Assembly: GCF_025725645.1 (NCBI RefSeq)
Contig: NZ_CP107007.1
Span: 2,542,001-2,606,000, forward strand
Direction: 5' to 3'
Length of the DNA: 64,000 bases
Source: Halomonas sp. GD1P12
GTDB taxonomy: Bacteria; Pseudomonadota; Gammaproteobacteria; Pseudomonadales; Halomonadaceae
Within the stretch, counting starts at the first letter, position 1. Every line of letters begins with the position of its first letter. The position numbers and the translations under genes were made by a program. Positions 60,818-64,000 of this stretch are shown here, piece after piece. The notes beneath the pieces were generated by a model. It was not told the origin of the DNA. It worked only from the letters and a program-made list of their open reading frames with translations, and made no database searches.

Positions 60818-62320
60818 ATGCCATTTTCCTTCGCGCTCCCGCGTCCTCGGCGATTGCACCGACTGACGCTCGCAACGACTGGCCCACGGGTGTTTGCCTT
60901 TCTTCACGCGTTTGGCCTCACGGTGTGGATTGCGCAGGTGGAGGGAACACAGTGGCAGCTGGTACTGCCCGGCGTCGTGCTGCTGATTTGGCCGGGGATC
61001 GCCTACTGGCATGCCACACTTGCCAAAAACACCAAACGTGCCGAGTTCAATAACCTGCTTGTCGATACGCTGCTGTTTGGCCTCTGGTGCAGCGTGCTGG
61101 ATTTCTATGTGCTGGGCACCATCACCATCGGACTAGCCTGCTTGTTGAACAATCTCGTGGTGGGCGGGCCACGCCGCATGCTGCTCTCGGCGCTGGTATT
61201 TACCTTTTCAGCGCTGGTCGGCGCGCTGGTCACCGGTCCGGACTTTCGGCCCTACGTCAATGTCCGGGTCGACATCTATCAATGGGCGGGCGCCGTGGGC
61301 TATTTCATGGTGATGGGCCGCGTCACCTATCAGCAAAATCGTCAGATAGGTCGCAACATGCGCGCCATCGAGATGCAGAATCGCCTCTTTCAAACCCTGC
61401 TCGACTTGACCCTGCTCAGTCATCACACGACGACGATTGACGCCTTGCTCGATCAATTTCTCGATCATTTGCGCACCCATTTCCCGGACTACGGGTTCGC
61501 CGTGATCCTTCATGAGCGCGCGCGTCCGGCTACCGATTCGTTCGCGGCCACCGCAAACTTGACGGCCGACGATCGAAAGCAGCTAACGACCCTGACCGAG
61601 AACCTTTCGGCAGAAAAAACAGGCCGAGCCATCGTTCGCCAACGCGATGATGGCGCCACGCTCTATCTCACGCCCATGGATCACCGCTCCGGCCTTTACC
61701 TGGGCTGGCTCATCGTCAAGGCCCCCGAGGAGAACAGCGGGCTCGAGCAGATTTTGCCGCTGTTCGCCGACCAACTGGCCGGCGCCACCGAAAACAAGCT
61801 GCTTCAGCTCGAGCTCACCCGGCTTGCCGAACGCGATGCCCTCACAAACCTCTACAATCGCGGCTTTTTCGATTCGGCACTGCACGCCTGTATCGCCAAC
61901 AAGGAACGCTTGGCCGGCGCCGACTTTGCCGTGATCGTGATGGATATCGACCGCCTGAAAGAGGCAAACGACCGCTATGGCCACGAGGCAGGCGACGCGC
62001 TGATTACCTGCGTTGCCCAGCATCTGCAGGCGTGCACCCGAGAGAGCGACATCCTCGCTCGTTACGGTGGCGATGAGTTCACGTTCTTGCTGCCAGCGAC
62101 AAACCACGACGCGGCTCAAGCGTTGCTCGAGCGCATTCGCGCTCACCTCGTCGACCAATACTGCGTGATCAACCTTCCCACCGGGCCGCATCGCCTCGCC
62201 CTTGGGCTTAGCCTGGGGTGCGCCTGTTCAAGTGAAGCCCCCTCTCAGGAAGTACTGGCGGTGGCCGACGAACGCATGTATGACGATAAGCGCTCGAACC
62301 GAGAGCGCCTTGATGATTGA
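60818..62320 (+). CDS. membrane diguanylate cyclase (MASE2-like sensor, GGDEF)
   Basis: A 500-residue protein. Four to five hydrophobic helices (about 25-175) form a MASE2-like module, followed by a GAF-like region (about 205-330) and a C-terminal GGDEF domain. The active site GGDEF is at about 416-420, with an inhibitory RxxD (RESD) five residues before it, so product inhibition is expected. The ATG at 60818 is preferred to a TTG 54 bases upstream. Confidence 0.88.
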   Translation: MPFSFALPRPRRLHRLTLATTGPRVFAFLHAFGLTVWIAQVEGTQWQLVLPGVVLLIWPGIAYWHATLAKNTKRAEFNNLLVDTLLFGLWCSVLDFYVLGTITIGLACLLNNLVVGGPRRMLLSALVFTFSALVGALVTGPDFRPYVNVRVDIYQWAGAVGYFMVMGRVTYQQNRQIGRNMRAIEMQNRLFQTLLDLTLLSHHTTTIDALLDQFLDHLRTHFPDYGFAVILHERARPATDSFAATANLTADDRKQLTTLTENLSAEKTGRAIVRQRDDGATLYLTPMDHRSGLYLGWLIVKAPEENSGLEQILPLFADQLAGATENKLLQLELTRLAERDALTNLYNRGFFDSALHACIANKERLAGADFAVIVMDIDRLKEANDRYGHEAGDALITCVAQHLQACTRESDILARYGGDEFTFLLPATNHDAAQALLERIRAHLVDQYCVINLPTGPHRLALGLSLGCACSSEAPSQEVLAVADERMYDDKRSNRERLDD

Positions 62321-62380
62321 TACGCCATCGGTTGGGCACTAGTGACCGCCGGGTTTACGGTGTCAAGAGCGCGACGTGTT

Positions 62381-63079
62381 TTACTCGTTACCAAAAGGGC
62401 CGGCTGAACCGCCAACCGGGCGCTGCCCCCAAAGATCGGCATGCACGAGCGACTCGATCGGCAGCCTGGAGCGCCAGCCCTTCGCCTCCAGCTCCGGCGT
62501 TTCCAGAAACTCGCTGACGTAGCCAAGGCAAAGATAGGCCAGCGGATAGACGTGCTCGGGCAGGCACAGTACGCCGCCAAGCTCGATGGGGTCGATGATG
62601 CTCACCCAGCCAACGCCAATACCCTCGGCCCGGGCGGCGAGCCACAGGTTCTGCACCGCCAGACAGGTGCTGAACAGATCGGTGTCGATCACGCTATCGC
62701 GGCCCAGCACATGGTCACCGCCACGGCGACGATCGCAGGTGATGCACACATTGAGCGGGCTTTCGAGAATGCCCTGCAGCTTCAGGCTGCGATAAAGCGC
62801 CTGGCGCTCGCCGGAAAAGCGCTCGGCGCCTGCCGCATTGGCCGCATCGAACAGCGCAAGCACGTTCTCGCGCACCTCACGGCTTTCGATAACGATGAAA
62901 TCCCAGGGCTGCATGAAGCCCACCGACGGCGCGTGGTGAGCCGCTTCCAATAAGCGTGTGAGCACGGCATCCGGGATCGGGTCGGGCAGAAACTGTGCGC
63001 GAACGTCGCGGCGCTCGAAAATGGCGCGGTAGACCCCGGCGCGCTCGGCCTCACTAAAGCGGTGGCGTGAGTCGCTCAT
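62381..63079 (-). CDS. bluB: 5,6-dimethylbenzimidazole synthase
   Basis: A 232-residue flavin-destroying enzyme that converts FMNH2 to the lower ligand of vitamin B12. The family text is well preserved: AIFERRDVRAQFLPDPIP, AHHAPSVGFMQPWDFIVI, and GVGWVSIIDP. Length matches BluB from alphaproteobacteria. No cob genes are visible in the window. Coupled to elaA upstream by an ATGA overlap. Confidence 0.9.
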   Translation of the reverse strand: MSDSRHRFSEAERAGVYRAIFERRDVRAQFLPDPIPDAVLTRLLEAAHHAPSVGFMQPWDFIVIESREVRENVLALFDAANAAGAERFSGERQALYRSLKLQGILESPLNVCITCDRRRGGDHVLGRDSVIDTDLFSTCLAVQNLWLAARAEGIGVGWVSIIDPIELGGVLCLPEHVYPLAYLCLGYVSEFLETPELEAKGWRSRLPIESLVHADLWGQRPVGGSAGPFGNE

Positions 63080-63528
63080 GGGGCAGGCTTGAGCATCTCG
63101 ATATGGGGGATGCCATCCTCGTCGAACGGCTCACTGACCGTTTCGAAACCGAGCGAGGCATAAAAGCCCTCGAGATGCGCCTGGGCGCCGATGCGAATGC
63201 CGCGCCCCTGGTAGGTGGCTTCAGTAAAGCGAATCGCTTCCGCCATCAGGGCACGCCCCAGCGCCTGTCCGCGAAAGGCCCGAACCGTCATTACCCGGCC
63301 AATGGAAGGCTCATCGAACTTCTCTTCCGGCCCAACCACACGAACGTAGGCCGCAAGCGCGCCATCGACGGTCGCGCGCAGGTGCCAGGCCAACGGGTCG
63401 AGCGCGTCCACTTCCTGGTAGGCGCAAGCCTGCTCGACCACGAACACCGCCTCGCGGGCGCGGGCGATCTCGTGGAAATCCCGGGCGCTGAGCTCATCGA
63501 TGCGTGCCCAGTTGAAGTGTAGCGACAT
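63076..63528 (-). CDS. elaA: ElaA-type GNAT acetyltransferase
   Basis: A 150-residue acetyltransferase. The N-terminus (REAVFVVEQACAYQEVDALD) and GRVMTVRAFRGQALGRALM with the acetyl-CoA loop match E. coli ElaA (153 residues). Substrate unknown. First gene of the elaA-bluB pair. Confidence 0.88.
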   Translation of the reverse strand: MSLHFNWARIDELSARDFHEIARAREAVFVVEQACAYQEVDALDPLAWHLRATVDGALAAYVRVVGPEEKFDEPSIGRVMTVRAFRGQALGRALMAEAIRFTEATYQGRGIRIGAQAHLEGFYASLGFETVSEPFDEDGIPHIEMLKPAP

Positions 63529-63671
63529 AACGTCTGGTCCTTTCAGTCACGGCGTTCAAAGCCCGGGAGTATAGCGCGAACTCGCTACGCCCCAAACGGC
63601 GCTGCCGTCTGGCGCTACTGGCGATCATCGCATGAGCCGCACGTGGTTGCCTCTCCAGCGCTCTGTCAATT

Positions 63672-63690
63672 AACATCAATTATCATTAAC
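63672..63690 (-). promoter_or_regulatory. possible Fur box
   Basis: Read on the minus strand, GTTAATGATAATTGATGTT matches the 19-base Fur consensus at 13 positions by eye. It lies about 33 bases upstream of the esterase gene. A direct TCAATTAACA/TCAATTATCA repeat overlaps it. Confidence 0.5.
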
Positions 63691-63722
63691 GTTGGTGTCC
63701 CTGCCTCAGCCGTGGATGGATC

Positions 63723-64000
63723 ATGTCGAATCGTTTTCTGCTCAAGCGTTTGCGCGCCGTCGCTGCGTTTCTCTTCGTCAGCGTTTTATGGAGTACCGTC
63801 ACCGTGGCACAGCAGCGCGACCCGGCCCAGACGATCGGGCACACCGTTTTCGACGAGCCCGAAGGTGCCTATCGATTCGAGCGCTTCACGGTCGAGAATA
63901 CCGACTCCCAAACGCGCTATCGCGTCACCCTGGGCATTCCTGCCGCCAGCGCACCGGCATCAAACTACCCCGCCTTTTGGATGCTCGATGGCAACGCCGC
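63723..64000 (+). CDS. periplasmic siderophore-esterase-like alpha/beta hydrolase (N-terminal part)
   Basis: The first 92 residues run off the window. A Sec signal peptide (about 1-29) leads to an early beta region, then YPAFWMLDGNA, the characteristic strand of the Fes/IroE/BesA-type esterase family (usual form YPVLYMLDGNA). The nucleophile elbow lies beyond the end. A Fur-like site upstream fits iron-regulated hydrolysis of a ferric siderophore. A general putative esterase is the alternative. Confidence 0.75.
   Translation, partial: MSNRFLLKRLRAVAAFLFVSVLWSTVTVAQQRDPAQTIGHTVFDEPEGAYRFERFTVENTDSQTRYRVTLGIPAASAPASNYPAFWMLDGNA

Noticed and set aside
1..64000. Prophage, integron or genomic island
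   Set aside because: No integrase, transposase, tRNA-flanked repeats or abrupt change in coding style was seen.

Overview
The window reads as chromosomal DNA of a GC-rich gammaproteobacterium, most likely a member of the Halomonadaceae (Halomonas or a close relative). This is an inference from the gene families, the GC-rich coding sequence with AT-rich promoters, and an osmoprotectant-type binding protein. No 16S rRNA or other phylogenetic marker is present. I see no rRNA, tRNA, prophage, transposase or CRISPR array. About 61 protein-coding genes are packed on both strands, with many 4-base start/stop overlaps and several convergent gene pairs sharing stop-codon bases.

Layout. 1-6.5 kb: S-methylmethionine use (mmuP-mmuM), a chemoreceptor, a LysE-type exporter and a medium-chain reductase. 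6.5-9.1 kb: soxR divergent from that reductase with a SoxR-type promoter between them, a periplasmic glycerophosphodiesterase and a dihydrodipicolinate-synthase-family enzyme. 9.2-12.0 kb: an unassigned operon with three paralogous membrane proteins. 12-15.2 kb: a Tat-exported SDR, a membrane-anchored PQQ-type sugar dehydrogenase and a DksA/TraR zinc finger. 15.5-31.2 kb: a GGDEF-EAL protein, nfsA, a methyltransferase, an alcohol dehydrogenase with a divergent AraC regulator, a VOC protein with a divergent LysR, small conserved proteins, arfB, a proline-racemase-superfamily enzyme, corA. 31.2-33 kb: mmsA, with a perfect palindrome over its promoter.

33.0-43.6 kb is the most unusual region: a zinc metallopeptidase, two alpha-E proteins (one free, one fused), two circularly permuted ATP-grasp domains (one free, one fused) and two transglutaminase-fold proteins. 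These resemble the amidoligase/transglutaminase gene neighbourhoods whose product is unknown. They would fit synthesis of a peptide-like product and its trimming, but that is inference.

43.6-53.1 kb: DUF3581, a very large membrane-anchored beta-rich protein, a TRIC-type channel, an NfeD-QmcA pair, a 7TM GGDEF protein and DUF2252. 53.5-59.9 kb: an orphan glycine-betaine-type binding protein coupled to a class II aldolase, then an amidase - DUF3311 - sodium:solute symporter operon with LysR and GNAT genes. 59.9-64 kb: DUF1963, a third GGDEF protein, bluB-elaA, and the start of a siderophore-esterase-like gene behind a Fur-like site.

Across the window, seven upstream regions each hold three tandem copies of a different 12-15 bp unit, and an eighth holds two. 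No standard feature explains this pattern.
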